A DNA stretch of 64,000 nt from Paenibacillus cymbidii (GTDB lineage Bacteria > Bacillota > Bacilli > Paenibacillales > NBRC-103111). The notes below the pieces were generated by a model. The model saw only the letters and a program-made list of their open reading frames with translations. It was not told the origin of the DNA and searched no databases. The DNA is taken from assembly GCF_004764705.1 (NCBI RefSeq), contig NZ_SHLX01000029.1:1-64000 (forward strand), written 5' to 3'. The position numbers and the translations under genes are program-made. Below are positions 16,458-25,886 of the stretch, one piece after another. Each line of letters opens with the position of its first letter. Position 1 is the first letter of the stretch.

Positions 16458-17366
16458 TTACAGCAAATCCAACCCCTCGAAAAATTCGCGCAGCTTGCCA
16501 AGCTGTTCGTCGGTCAAGCTATGGTAAGGCAGCCGCCGCCAACGTTCGGCCACGCCGAACAGCTCCATCGCGCCATGCGTCACCGAATCGAAATCGACGC
16601 CCAGCTTGGCGACAAAATCCATATACGGAATGTCGTACGTCGTGATAATCGACACCGCTTCCGTCAAATCGCCCGCCTGCACCGCCGCCCAATACCGATG
16701 CGCGATATCCGGCCGAAACCGCGAGTAGATCGACAAGTAGGCGTCCGCACCGTAAGGCAGCACATCCAAATGGTTTTCTTTCCGCCCGCCCGAAAGGAAC
16801 GTCCAGTGCCCCGCCACCAGCGCCGCCAGCCGGCGGCCGTACGCACCGCAGATGTCGTCTTTGACCGCAACGACGCCGCTGCGGTTGTTTTCCAGCAGCC
16901 GCTCGACCGCGGCCAGCGGCAAGCTGACACCCGGCGCCAGCGCCGTTACCGCCATCACCGGCATCACCTGACCGACGCGGGTGAAATGCTCGACCAGCGT
17001 CGGCACCGTGCAGGAGCCGGCCCAATGCGGCGGCAGCGGCATATATACGTCGGCGCCGATGCCCTTGCAATATTCGGCGAAACGAACCGATTCGCCCGTC
17101 CACCAGTTGCCGGCGGCGACAACGAGCTTTCGGCCGGCATTCTGCTCGACGACAACGCGCGTCACCTCGGCGATTTCGCTGTCGGTCAGGATGCTGTACA
17201 GACTGTCCCCGTACGTCAGCAGAATGGTGCCGCTGTTCGAAGCGACGATAAACTCGACGATATGGCGCAGCGCCTTGTAGTCGATGTTCCCTTCCCGGTC
17301 GAATGGCGTGCTGACCGACGAAATCGGCCCGTTCAAATAATGCTTGACTTTCTCATTAATCGGCAT
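16458..17366 (-). CDS. DapA/NanA-superfamily aldolase (dihydrodipicolinate synthase family)
   Basis: A 302-residue class I aldolase of the DHDPS/N-acetylneuraminate lyase superfamily. The TIM-barrel pattern is clear: N-terminal STPFD, the GTILLTYGDS strand in place of the usual G-T-T-G-E, VVAAGN at strand 4, and the Schiff-base lysine in GVVAVKDDICG at about residue 169. The canonical GTTGE motif is changed (TYGDS), so it is unlikely to be housekeeping DapA. Its place between ABC permeases and SGNH/sialidase genes suggests cleavage of a sialic-acid-like or other 2-keto-3-deoxy sugar acid. The start ATG has GAGAGGGA upstream. It lies 45 bases downstream of the permease gene. Confidence 0.8.
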   Translation of the reverse strand: MPINEKVKHYLNGPISSVSTPFDREGNIDYKALRHIVEFIVASNSGTILLTYGDSLYSILTDSEIAEVTRVVVEQNAGRKLVVAAGNWWTGESVRFAEYCKGIGADVYMPLPPHWAGSCTVPTLVEHFTRVGQVMPVMAVTALAPGVSLPLAAVERLLENNRSGVVAVKDDICGAYGRRLAALVAGHWTFLSGGRKENHLDVLPYGADAYLSIYSRFRPDIAHRYWAAVQAGDLTEAVSIITTYDIPYMDFVAKLGVDFDSVTHGAMELFGVAERWRRLPYHSLTDEQLGKLREFFEGLDLL

Positions 17367-17411
17367 TTTATGCGTCCCTCTCCCTATATCCGCTATATCA
17401 CGATGATTCCG

Positions 17412-18314
17412 TCATCCTTTGATCGAACCCGTCAAAACGCCTTTGACAAAATGCTTCTGCAGGAACGGGTACACACAGATGATCGGTACTGTTGTCACAA
17501 TAATCATGGCGCCCTTCAAGCTTTGCGGCGTCGGTTTGGCCGTAAGCTCGCTCATCAACTCCGCGTTCAAGTCCTGACTCGACATCGTCAGCACGATGCG
17601 GCGCATCAGCACCTGCACCGGCAGCTTATTGACATCGTTGATATAGATGACCGCGTCGAACCAGGCGTTCCAGTGCGCCACTCCGTAGAAAAGACCGATC
17701 GTGGCGAACGTCGGCAAGCTGAGCGGCACGACGATGCGGGTCAAGATCCGCAGCGGCGTTGCGCCGTCGATGAGCGCCGACTCTTCGAGATTGTCAGGCA
17801 ACTGCATGAAGAAGCTGCGCATGACGATCAAGTTCCAGGCACTGATCAACCCGGGTAAAATCATCACCCAGAACGAATCCGTCAAATGCAAATATTTCAT
17901 CAGCAAATAGCTCGGTACCAGCCCGCCATGAAACACCATCGTAATAAACACGAACATCATGATGCCGCTTCGTCCCGGCAATTGGCGGCGCGACAAGCCG
18001 TATGCCATCATCGATGTAAACGCGAGATTCAGCGTCGTCCCGATCAGCACTCGGGCAAACGTAATCCCGTAGGCATTGTACAGAATCGATCCTTGCGAAA
18101 GCAGCACCTCGTAAGCCCCGAAATTCAGCTGTTCCGGAATCAGGATGAAGCTGCCTCTGCGCATCAGTTCCGTCTCGCTGACAAGCGAAGTCGAAAGCAC
18201 GACGAGGAAGGGCAGGACGAACAGAAGGGCCAGCACGGTCAGCAGCGAGTAATTGGCGAACGTGAATGCGGTATTTCCCGCCGTCCGCGCAGGTACGGCC
18301 TTTGTCAGTTTCAC
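17412..18314 (-). CDS. Carbohydrate ABC transporter permease (LplC/YtcP type)
   Basis: A 300-residue inner-membrane permease with six predicted transmembrane helices, the first at VLALLFVLPFLVVLSTSLVS. The cytoplasmic EAA loop that contacts the ATPase is visible as EESALIDGATPLRILTRIVV. It pairs with the permease upstream to import an oligosaccharide bound by the lipoprotein at 19327-20895. No ATPase gene is present, as is usual for this subfamily, which borrows a shared MsmK-type ATPase. The GTG at 18314 is preferred: it begins 4 bases after the stop of the first permease, whereas the TTG that would extend the frame to 18353 lies inside that gene. Its Shine-Dalgarno is somewhat distant. Confidence 0.88.
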   Translation of the reverse strand: MKLTKAVPARTAGNTAFTFANYSLLTVLALLFVLPFLVVLSTSLVSETELMRRGSFILIPEQLNFGAYEVLLSQGSILYNAYGITFARVLIGTTLNLAFTSMMAYGLSRRQLPGRSGIMMFVFITMVFHGGLVPSYLLMKYLHLTDSFWVMILPGLISAWNLIVMRSFFMQLPDNLEESALIDGATPLRILTRIVVPLSLPTFATIGLFYGVAHWNAWFDAVIYINDVNKLPVQVLMRRIVLTMSSQDLNAELMSELTAKPTPQSLKGAMIIVTTVPIICVYPFLQKHFVKGVLTGSIKG

Positions 18315-18318
18315 CTGA

Positions 18319-19236
18319 TTACCAAATCCCTTCCTGGCCGAGTTTTTTGGCAAGCCAGTTCGTGCCTGTAATGAGAACGATGGCGATCAACGATTTGAAC
18401 AGCCCTACCGCCGCTCCAAACGAATACTGAACTTCCACCAGCCCCTTGCGGTAAACGTAGGTGTCGATGATATCGGCCACATCGTACACGGGAGGCGAAT
18501 AAAGCAGAAACACTTGCTCGAATCCGGCATCCATCACCCCGCCGATTTGCAGAATGAACAGAATCACGATAATGTGCCGCATCCCCGGCAGCGTGATATG
18601 CCATACTTGCCTCCAGCGTCCCGCGCCGTCGATGCGGGCGGCTTCGTACTGCTGCTGATCGATGCCGGCGATGGCGGCCAAATAAATAATCATTCCCCAG
18701 CCGGCTTCCTTCCAGATGCCGGAGACGACCAGTACGGAACGGAAATAATGCTGATCGGTCAAAAACGAAATCGGCTCGTGTCCGAACAGCTTGACGATTT
18801 CGTTGACAATGCCGCCGTCCGTCGTGAGCACCGTCGTCGTCAGCCCCGCTACCACGACCATCGACAGAAAGTGCGGCAAATACGATACGGACTGCACAAT
18901 CCGTTTGAATGCCATTCGCCCGACTTCATTGATCAGAAGCGCCAGCAGAATCGGCGCCGGGAACCCGAACAGCAGCCGATAGAAGCTGATGAGCAGCGTA
19001 TTGCCGATAATGTCGCGGAAATAGAACGATTCGAAGAAGCTGCGAAAATGCTTCAGCCCGACCCATTCGGCCGTCAGCATCCGGTGCAAGCCGTCGAAAG
19101 GCGCGACATCCTTGAACGCAATAATCAGGCCGTACATCGGCGTATAGTGAAACAGGAGAAAATAGAGCACGCCGGGAACGATCAAACCGTAATACAATTT
19201 GTTTTTCCGGAGCAGTGTTAATGTTCGAGCGCTCAT
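18319..19236 (-). CDS. Carbohydrate ABC transporter permease (LplB type)
   Basis: A 305-residue integral membrane permease of the LplB/YtcO group. The N-terminal helix YYGLIVPGVLYFLLFHYTPM and the following YGLIIAFKD are typical of the family. The EAA loop EAARIDGAGRWRQVWHITLP mediates docking to the ATPase. The ATG at 19236 follows AAAGGAG at good distance; the frame is open 28 residues further upstream, with low-complexity Arg-rich sequence that is not part of the protein. It forms a heterodimer with the next gene product. It lies downstream of the solute-binding lipoprotein and on the same strand. Confidence 0.9.
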   Translation of the reverse strand: MSARTLTLLRKNKLYYGLIVPGVLYFLLFHYTPMYGLIIAFKDVAPFDGLHRMLTAEWVGLKHFRSFFESFYFRDIIGNTLLISFYRLLFGFPAPILLALLINEVGRMAFKRIVQSVSYLPHFLSMVVVAGLTTTVLTTDGGIVNEIVKLFGHEPISFLTDQHYFRSVLVVSGIWKEAGWGMIIYLAAIAGIDQQQYEAARIDGAGRWRQVWHITLPGMRHIIVILFILQIGGVMDAGFEQVFLLYSPPVYDVADIIDTYVYRKGLVEVQYSFGAAVGLFKSLIAIVLITGTNWLAKKLGQEGIW

Positions 19237-19326
19237 GGCCGCTCCTTTCCCGGGCTTCCGTCTTCTCGTGGACGAGGCGCGCCGCAGGCGACGCGCCCCT
19301 TCCGCCAGCCAAAACCGCAAGCTACC

Positions 19327-20895
19327 TTATTTCACCGCATTGTATTCCGCCGTGTAAGCGGCAATCCATTTATCCATACCGGCCTTGTTCAGCTCCTGCA
19401 GGAACGCGTCCCACTCGCCGATCGGCCGTGCGCCCATAATGAACTTGATCGTTTCCTGCTCGATCATCCGGTTGAGGTCGCCCAGCGTCGGAATGTTATC
19501 CGACAGTTTCTTCGTGTCGAATTTGAACTCGTAGTCGGCAAGGGCGATTTTTTTCGACGTCTTCGGATTCGTCAGGAAGTTTTTGTAATAATCGAAGGCA
19601 GGCGCTCCTGCCGGTGCCGAATCGCGGAACTGCACCGTATAAGCGAACGTCATGCCGGCAATCAGGTCGCCGAGGTAATCGCGGTTCAGTTTTTCATAGA
19701 CTTTGTTCGCTTTGTCCACCCATTTCCAGTTTTCCCCTTCAATCCCGAAGAAGGCCAGCATGTAGTTTTCGAGATCCGATTGCAGCCAGTTCAGGTACTT
19801 CATTGCCGCTTCCGGGTTTTTCGAATTTTTGCTGATCATCCAGCCGTTCCCTTGCGCGCCGCCCATGGTCATGGTGAGCCCTTTCGGCCCGCGCAGCTGA
19901 TCGGCGACCACATACTTCGCATCCGGATTGGTTGCCTGCAGCGCGAACTGGTTGCCTAGCTCGCGGGAATGCCAGTGTGCGGCGGCGGCGACGCGGTTTT
20001 GTTTGACCAGATCGATCTGAGTGGCAATATCGATGGCGAACGTTTCCTTGTAGATATAGCCTTTTTTGTACCAGTCGGCCACCTTGGCGACGAAGTCCTT
20101 GTAGCCCGGATTAAGCACCGGCGGCTTCACCTTGCCGTCCGTATCCACCCAGTTGCCATAACCTACGTCCATGAAACCGGCAGCGAGCGAGTTGTTCAGT
20201 TCGCTGTAGTTCGTCAGCAGCGGAATCGTTTTGCCGCCGCCGGCCGGGTCGCTGTCTTTAAACGCTTTCAAAATCGTTTCCAGCTCGTCGATCGACGTCG
20301 GCTGCTTCAGGTTCAGCTTCTTCAACCAGTCTTCGCGCAGCAGCACCGCGCTGCCGGCCGACGGCGCATTGATCGGCAGACCCCAAATTTTGCCGTCCTT
20401 GGTCGTCAGCGCTTCCCAGCCGCCCTTCCATTCGGCCGGCCACAGCTTCTTGCTGTTCTGCCCGAACTTGTCGAGCAGGTCGTTCAGCGGCATAACCGCC
20501 CCTTTGGATTGGTGCAGCGACATCGATCCCATAAAAATATCGAGCGGCTCGTTCGACGCCAGCATGATGTTCAGCTTATCCGCTTCGGAGCCTTTCGGCG
20601 GGATGATGGCCTGCACATCGATCCCGATTTTGTCAATGATCGCCTTGCGCACTTTTTCGACCGATTCCGGCTTGCTGCTGTCCGTCGCCCCGGTCAAGTT
20701 GCCGCCATTGGCGTACACGTACACTTTCTCGACCTTCTTCTCTGTCGGCGCCGCGCTTGCCGACGGCTTTACCGATGCCGCTGCGCTTGGCGATGCCGCC
20801 GGTTTATCGGCGCTTTTGCTTGACGAGCAGCCGACTGCCGTGATCGCGGCCAGCGCCACAATCACGCTGCTTGTTGCCCACTTCTTCATTTCCAT
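19327..20895 (-). CDS. Extracellular solute-binding lipoprotein of the sugar ABC importer
   Basis: A 522-residue lipoprotein. A short basic N terminus and hydrophobic stretch end in a lipobox (ITAVGC), followed by a Ser/Ala/Pro linker (about 20-45) and a family-1-type extracellular solute-binding domain (LplA/YtcQ group), with a conserved KIWGLPINAPS-like segment and GGAQGNGWMISKNSKNPEAA near the hinge. It captures oligosaccharides at the cell surface and delivers them to the two permeases encoded downstream. The ATG at 20895 has GGAGGGG 9 bases upstream; the frame extends further but without a site. Divergent spacing and a YesN-type regulator upstream suggest induction by that sensor. Confidence 0.9.
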   Translation of the reverse strand: MEMKKWATSSVIVALAAITAVGCSSSKSADKPAASPSAAASVKPSASAAPTEKKVEKVYVYANGGNLTGATDSSKPESVEKVRKAIIDKIGIDVQAIIPPKGSEADKLNIMLASNEPLDIFMGSMSLHQSKGAVMPLNDLLDKFGQNSKKLWPAEWKGGWEALTTKDGKIWGLPINAPSAGSAVLLREDWLKKLNLKQPTSIDELETILKAFKDSDPAGGGKTIPLLTNYSELNNSLAAGFMDVGYGNWVDTDGKVKPPVLNPGYKDFVAKVADWYKKGYIYKETFAIDIATQIDLVKQNRVAAAAHWHSRELGNQFALQATNPDAKYVVADQLRGPKGLTMTMGGAQGNGWMISKNSKNPEAAMKYLNWLQSDLENYMLAFFGIEGENWKWVDKANKVYEKLNRDYLGDLIAGMTFAYTVQFRDSAPAGAPAFDYYKNFLTNPKTSKKIALADYEFKFDTKKLSDNIPTLGDLNRMIEQETIKFIMGARPIGEWDAFLQELNKAGMDKWIAAYTAEYNAVK

Positions 20896-21024
20896 TGCCT
20901 GTGACCCCTCCCGTAATGGTTCGTGCGAGTGAATCTCGCGTCGGATGCGGCGTCGGCCAATCCCAGCCTCGCCGTCCGATGCCTGCATCATAACGAACGG
21001 CCCGGCGTTCTGGAAACGGCAAAG

Positions 21025-21061
21025 TGATGCGATTCATGCGACTTTTATATGTTTCGCATCA
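21025..21061. promoter_or_regulatory. Inverted repeat upstream of the solute-binding protein gene
   Basis: TGATGCGA (21025-21032) and TCGCATCA (21054-21061) form perfect 8-base arms with a 21-base spacer, in the leader between the YesN-type regulator gene and the importer gene. It could be an operator for that regulator or part of a weak terminator; no T-run follows. Confidence 0.3.
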
Positions 21062-21073
21062 TAATGGCATCGC

Positions 21074-23455
21074 TCATTCGGCAGCGCATTCGACAATGCC
21101 GTGCATTTTCCGGTATTCGCCCGGTGTCAAACCCGTACAGTCCTTGAACACTTTGATAAAATAATTCGTCTTGTGGTAGCCGATGCTTTCGCCGATCTCC
21201 TTGACGAGCAGGCTCGTTTCGACCAGCAGCTTTTTGCCGGATTCGATTCGTGCCGTCATCACATATTCAGAAAACGCAAGTCCCGTATAATCCTTGAAGA
21301 TGCGGCTAAAATACGACGGACTCAGCTGCAGCTTCTCGGCGATCGAGGTCAGCGAAATATTGTCGTGGAACGACGATTCGATCAACTGCACCGCTTGTTT
21401 GCCGTATTTGTTGTTCTTCTCCACGTATGCTTGCCCGACGAACGCGGCAAAATCGGCGATAATGCCGGCGAACCATTCGGCGATTTCCTTGAGTTCGTTT
21501 TTCTGCAGCAGCACCTCGTACAAATTGGCATTGCGGCGCAATACCTGCTCAATGTCGAGGCGGAGCCCGACGGCCGTTTCGGCGAAGCTGCCGAGCAGCC
21601 GGAGAAACGCCATCTGCATCTGGCGAAAATCGACGCGCGGCCGCTGCCCCTTCAGATCGGCGACGAATTCGGCGAACACGCGCTTCGCCTGCTCCGCTTC
21701 GCCATTCAACATATAGTTGTTGATCGCAATCTCCCTGTCCTTCGGGTATTGCAGCAGCGGCACGTTCTCGAGCCGGACGTCCTGAATGTAGAACACGTCG
21801 CTGTCGCCGGACACGATGCGATGCCGCTGCGCTTCCAGCGCTTCCGCGTAGGCCCGCTGCAGATGCGTGGCGTCGGGGCAATAATTGCCGATGCCGATCG
21901 TGCAGCGGATGCCGATGACGTCGCGGATGCCGCGGGCGATCCGCTCGGCCGCTTCGAATACCTCGGTCATTTGCGGCGAGAGGCTGTTCATGATCACAAC
22001 GAAGCGGTTCTCGATCAGCTCCATCGCGATGCGGCCGCAATCGGCCGGAATAATCGCTTCGATCATATCCTCGATGCGCAGCTTGTCGATGCGGATTCGT
22101 TCGACATCCGCCTCCAGGTGCTCCGTCTCCGCCAGCACCGTAACGGCGAGCAGCGCGATGCCTTCCTGCTCCAGGCCGATGCCGAGGAAGTGAAACCGTT
22201 CGTCGATCTCATCTCGCGTGAACCGGTTCGGGTGAAGCAACGAGTGGACATACATCTTTTTGTATGCCGGCATACTTTCCTGCAACCGCACTTGCAAATT
22301 CGACTCGCTTGCATAAGCGGCAAGCAGGCTGCTGCGGATCAGCCTCAGCTCGCCGTACGGCTGGGAACCGGGCGCGGCGGAGCCGGGCGTGTTGCCGCGA
22401 ATGTTTACCAGCGACAGCAGCTGGCGAATCGGATCGTACAAGCTGCGCGATGCCACGAGCACCAGCACGCCGCTCGCCGCGACAAGCAGCATGGTCGTAA
22501 ACAGGATCAGCCGTTTCGTGTTGTTGACGCTCTCGAACAAATTGTCGACCGGCAGCGCGTTGACGAACGTCCAGCCGAGCACGCCGGACGTCATGCTGGC
22601 GACCAGCCGGCGTTTGCCCGCCAGCTCCATCTCGAACGAACCTTCCTTGTGGGCCGTTAATTCCCGCTGCAGCCCGGGATCTGCGCTCATCGTTTCGCTG
22701 ATCGGGTACTGTTGATCGTAGAACATCAGCTTGCCGCTGCCCGACAGTACGAAAAACGCGTGTTCGCCGTCGCGAATCAGCTTGCTGAACACGCTGCGGT
22801 AAATCATTTCCGCATCAAGATTGATGACGATATAATTGTTTGTCAACGACGAAGACATATACACGATCGGGATGACTTGCCGGACGGAACCGTCGCGCTG
22901 CTTCGCTTCGCGCAGCTCGCTGATCATCGGGTACGTGTTGATGCCTTCCTTCGTCAGTCCCCATGTATTGTCGTAGAAGTCGGAGAAGCTGTAGAAGTTC
23001 GTCCCGGTCAATACGACCTGCTTGGTATAGTCAAAAAAATAAACCGACTGGATGAACGGATTAGACCGTTGCAAATTGTCCAAATACCATTGCGCGTTCG
23101 ACTTGCTGTTGACGTATGAATACAGCTCGCGCAAATCGTCCTCGCGATAACCGCCCTGCAGCGACTCGTAATAGCTGCCGAGCGGGAAGCCTTCGAACTC
23201 CTTGATCGCTCCGCTGACCACGGTTTGCTGGAAGCTGCTGCCGATCTGATTGACGATCATCTCCATCGTATCGACTGTCTGCCGCAAATTCATTTCGTTC
23301 GCCGAACGCACCTCGTTCCGCATGACCGACGTCGTGTTGTGGTACAACACGAGGCTGATGACAAGAACCGGAAGCAGCGCAACAAGCAGGGTGAAAGTCA
23401 CCAGTTTGACGTAGAAACGCCTTGTCCGGGCTGTGACAAGCAGGCGTCGAAACAT
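21074..23455 (-). CDS. Membrane-bound AraC-family regulator (YesN type) for the sugar operon
   Basis: A 793-residue one-component regulator. Residues about 15-37 form a transmembrane helix (LVTFTLLVALLPVLVISLVL). A Cache-like extracytoplasmic sensor follows to about 290, a second membrane segment (LILFTTMLLVAASGVLVLVA) lies near 300, then a cytoplasmic helical region, and a C-terminal AraC DNA-binding domain with two HTH motifs (ISLTSIAEKLQLSPSYFSRI and VKEIGESIGYHKTNYFIKVF). Such proteins sense extracellular sugars and activate adjacent ABC importers. The ATG at 23455 follows AAAGGAG; the longer open frame adds 35 residues without a site. It lies directly upstream of, and in the same direction as, the solute-binding gene with a 178-base gap, so a separate promoter for the importer is likely. 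Confidence 0.88.
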   Translation of the reverse strand: MFRRLLVTARTRRFYVKLVTFTLLVALLPVLVISLVLYHNTTSVMRNEVRSANEMNLRQTVDTMEMIVNQIGSSFQQTVVSGAIKEFEGFPLGSYYESLQGGYREDDLRELYSYVNSKSNAQWYLDNLQRSNPFIQSVYFFDYTKQVVLTGTNFYSFSDFYDNTWGLTKEGINTYPMISELREAKQRDGSVRQVIPIVYMSSSLTNNYIVINLDAEMIYRSVFSKLIRDGEHAFFVLSGSGKLMFYDQQYPISETMSADPGLQRELTAHKEGSFEMELAGKRRLVASMTSGVLGWTFVNALPVDNLFESVNNTKRLILFTTMLLVAASGVLVLVASRSLYDPIRQLLSLVNIRGNTPGSAAPGSQPYGELRLIRSSLLAAYASESNLQVRLQESMPAYKKMYVHSLLHPNRFTRDEIDERFHFLGIGLEQEGIALLAVTVLAETEHLEADVERIRIDKLRIEDMIEAIIPADCGRIAMELIENRFVVIMNSLSPQMTEVFEAAERIARGIRDVIGIRCTIGIGNYCPDATHLQRAYAEALEAQRHRIVSGDSDVFYIQDVRLENVPLLQYPKDREIAINNYMLNGEAEQAKRVFAEFVADLKGQRPRVDFRQMQMAFLRLLGSFAETAVGLRLDIEQVLRRNANLYEVLLQKNELKEIAEWFAGIIADFAAFVGQAYVEKNNKYGKQAVQLIESSFHDNISLTSIAEKLQLSPSYFSRIFKDYTGLAFSEYVMTARIESGKKLLVETSLLVKEIGESIGYHKTNYFIKVFKDCTGLTPGEYRKMHGIVECAAE

Positions 23456-23590
23456 GCGATCAGCTCCTTTAAGCGGGGGAAATTCTGCGGCAAACCGATT
23501 GGGTGCAAATATACTTTCTATTGTAAGTGGCAACGCTTCCAATGGAAACGCTAAAATCATGCTCCCGATGCCATTATTATGTTATCGCAC

Positions 23591-23624
23591 AAAAAACGAC
23601 CTGCCCGCAAGCCGCGGGCAGGTC
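23591..23624 (-). terminator. Terminator of the lacI-GH88 pair
   Basis: GACCTGCCCGC (23598-23608) and GCGGGCAGGTC (23614-23624) form a perfect 11-bp stem with a 5-base loop. The minus-strand transcript continues into GTTTTTTG. It is 20 bases past the GH88 stop. Confidence 0.85.
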
Positions 23625-23644
23625 ATTCAACGTAGCATCCCTTC

Positions 23645-24769
23645 CTATTCGTACCAATACCCGCACAAGCCGCGATCCATGCGCATCAACGCTTCGAGGT
23701 AGTAGTAATCGCCCCAGATGACAAAATCGTCCGGCGAAGCCCCGCCCCGCACGCTGTAAGAGCCGCGCTTCAGCAAGCCTTGCGCGTCCGGTTCGCCGAT
23801 AGTCGCATAACGCTCGATCAGACCGCGCATCGAACGGAGCAAGCCATTTTCGAGAAAGTCGCGGTCGGGATCGTTCGACGGCAAATGCTCCAGCAGCTCC
23901 AGAATGCCGGCCGACGTAATCGCCGACGCCGAGCTGTCGCGTTTGGTGTCCGCATCGACCGGGGCGTCGAAGTCCCAGTACACGACATAGTCGCGCGGCA
24001 GACGCTCGAGGAAATAACGCGCCAGCCGCTTCGCCGTGTCGAGGAAGGCGGCGTTGCCCGTGTACCGGTACGATAACGCAAAACCGTAAACGCCCCAAGC
24101 CTGGCCGCGCGTCCACGTCGAGCCGTCGCGATAGCCTTGCGCCGTGCCGCCGCGCAACGAATCTCCCGTCTCCGGATCGAAATAAAACGTATGATACGAA
24201 GAGCCATCGCCGCGCACGAGAAAGCGCCGGCTTTTTTCCGCGTGGGTGACCGCCACGTCGCGGTAGCGGGTATCGCCCGTTTGCTGGTATGCCCAATACA
24301 GCAGCGGCAAGTTCATCATGCAGTCGATGATGATGCGGCCGCCGTTCGCCGGATCGCCTTCCGGCCCCCATGCCTGGATGAGCTGCGATTGGGGCCGCCA
24401 GCGCTTCATCAGCACATCGGCCGCCTGCAGCGTCAGTTGGCGCGCCGCTTCATCCTTTTCGATGAACCACTGGGCCTTGGACGAAAGCGAATACAGGAAG
24501 CCGATGTCATGATGATCGAGCGCCGTATTCGCCGCCAGCCGTTGACGGAAACTTTCCACCGTACGCACCGCCGCATCGCGAAACACGGCTTCGCCGGTAT
24601 ATTCGTAGCAGAGCCACAGCATGCCGCTCCAGAATCCGTCCGTCCAATCGGTATTCGGATTGAGCTTGTAGTCGCCGCCGCCCTCGCCGACGTGAGGGAA
24701 CAAATCCCCGAAGCTTTCAATGTTGCGGCGCGTCTTGGCGACGGCGTCTTCAATGGCCGTTTTCCACAT
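23645..24769 (-). CDS. ugl: Unsaturated glucuronyl hydrolase, GH88 family
   Basis: A 374-residue cytoplasmic enzyme. GH88 hydrolases remove the 4,5-unsaturated uronic acid that polysaccharide lyases leave at the non-reducing end of gellan, xanthan, pectin or glycosaminoglycan oligomers, by vinyl-ether hydration. The two catalytic Asp residues known for the Bacillus sp. GL1 enzyme (Asp88 and Asp149) fall at the same positions here, in LDHHDIGF and GGRIIIDCMMN. The alpha/alpha-barrel signatures NTDWTDGFWSGMLW and TWTRGQAWGVYGFALSYRYT are intact, and the length is the usual one. It lies 41 bases downstream of the LacI regulator, probably in one transcript. AAGGAG precedes the ATG. The sugar substrate is not fixed by the sequence. 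Confidence 0.92.
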   Translation of the reverse strand: MWKTAIEDAVAKTRRNIESFGDLFPHVGEGGGDYKLNPNTDWTDGFWSGMLWLCYEYTGEAVFRDAAVRTVESFRQRLAANTALDHHDIGFLYSLSSKAQWFIEKDEAARQLTLQAADVLMKRWRPQSQLIQAWGPEGDPANGGRIIIDCMMNLPLLYWAYQQTGDTRYRDVAVTHAEKSRRFLVRGDGSSYHTFYFDPETGDSLRGGTAQGYRDGSTWTRGQAWGVYGFALSYRYTGNAAFLDTAKRLARYFLERLPRDYVVYWDFDAPVDADTKRDSSASAITSAGILELLEHLPSNDPDRDFLENGLLRSMRGLIERYATIGEPDAQGLLKRGSYSVRGGASPDDFVIWGDYYYLEALMRMDRGLCGYWYE

Positions 24770-24810
24770 GTGTTCATCTCTCCTTATGGATTATGCAACT
24801 GCTTGCTGTG

Positions 24811-25845
24811 CTAGGCGCTTGAACCTCGTACGATCAATTCCAGCGGCATGGTTCGTTCCCCGGATGGCGCGGCGTCGAGTGTTCCGGCCTCGGCAGCCGT
24901 GCGGCCTTCGAGATGGGCGACCATCATGCCGATGGCCAGCTCCGCATGCCGCTCGTGCGAAATCGCGATGCTCGTCAGCCCCGGGTGACAGTGCGCGGCG
25001 AAAGAATCGTTGTTGACGCCGACGATTTTCACCCGCTCCGGAACGGCGATGCCTTGCTCCTGCAGCCGCCACATCGCCCGCGAAGCGATGGTGTCGTCGA
25101 ACGCAACGAAACCGAGCGGCTCGCCGCCGGCGCAAGCGGCCATTATGCAGGCCGGCCATTCCGCGTGCGCTACGTTGTCCAGTTCAAGCACCGCGGAGGC
25201 GACCGTTTCCGGCAGCGACGCGATGCCATCGGCGAAGCCGAGCCGCCGCTGCACGCCAGTCGCGCGCGCGTAGAGGCCGCCGGCGAAGGCGAACGATCGG
25301 CAGCCGCGATCGTACAGGTGCCGGACCGCGCCTCGGCAGGCGCCGCGGAAATCGGGATTGACAACGCCAATGGCGATGTCCGGCGGCCAGTCCCAGGCGT
25401 TGAACAGCACGATTGGCGTGCCGTCGCCAACGATAAGCCGCGTCGTTTCCGGCGACAGCGCCAGACCGTGGCAGAACAGACCGTCGACTCGCCGCTGGAG
25501 CATCATCTCCAGGTGGCGCTGCTCCAACTCGGGATGATGCGAGCTGGAGAAGACGGACAAGTGGTAGCCATGGGCGTAAGCGGTTCGCTCCATCGCTTCC
25601 GCGAATCGGCCGAAATATTCGCCGAAGCCCGGCAGCAGCAGCCCGAGCTCGTTGGAGCGCTGCCGGCTCAGGCTGGCCGCCGCCGCATTGCGGCGATAGC
25701 CGAGCCGGCGCGCCGCTTCCTCGACGCGGCGGATCGTCTCTTCCGCGAGCGGCACGTCGCGCCGGTTCAGCACGTTGGACACGGTGGCGTAGGATACTCC
25801 CGCCTCCTGCGCAACGTCGACGATCGTCACTTGTTTCTTGCGCAT
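24811..25845 (-). CDS. LacI-family transcriptional regulator
   Basis: A 344-residue repressor. The N-terminal HTH (VTIVDVAQEAGVSYATVSNV) with the hinge helix (RRVEEAARRLGY) is followed by a periplasmic-binding-type effector domain from about residue 60, with FVAFDDTIASRAMWRLQEQG and VKIVGVNNDSF as usual in the family. The ATG at 25845 follows GAGG at 9 bases; the open frame extends 34 residues upstream through operator-like DNA and is not coding there. Two tandem AAACGTTT half-palindromes lie about 42-70 bases upstream of the start and are probable autoregulatory operators. It is followed closely by the GH88 gene, which it likely controls. Confidence 0.9.
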   Translation of the reverse strand: MRKKQVTIVDVAQEAGVSYATVSNVLNRRDVPLAEETIRRVEEAARRLGYRRNAAAASLSRQRSNELGLLLPGFGEYFGRFAEAMERTAYAHGYHLSVFSSSHHPELEQRHLEMMLQRRVDGLFCHGLALSPETTRLIVGDGTPIVLFNAWDWPPDIAIGVVNPDFRGACRGAVRHLYDRGCRSFAFAGGLYARATGVQRRLGFADGIASLPETVASAVLELDNVAHAEWPACIMAACAGGEPLGFVAFDDTIASRAMWRLQEQGIAVPERVKIVGVNNDSFAAHCHPGLTSIAISHERHAELAIGMMVAHLEGRTAAEAGTLDAAPSGERTMPLELIVRGSSA

Positions 25846-25886
25846 GGTGGATGCCTCGTTTCGACTGGTATTGCTGATAGTCGGGG

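Noticed and set aside
13849..19221. Long plus-strand open frames opposite the sialidase and ABC genes
   Set aside because: They are shadows of GC-rich minus-strand genes, with Arg/Gln/His-rich composition and no domains.
21074..23455. Two-component sensor kinase interpretation of the large regulator
   Set aside because: There is no histidine-kinase or HATPase motif; the C terminus is a plain AraC DNA-binding domain.
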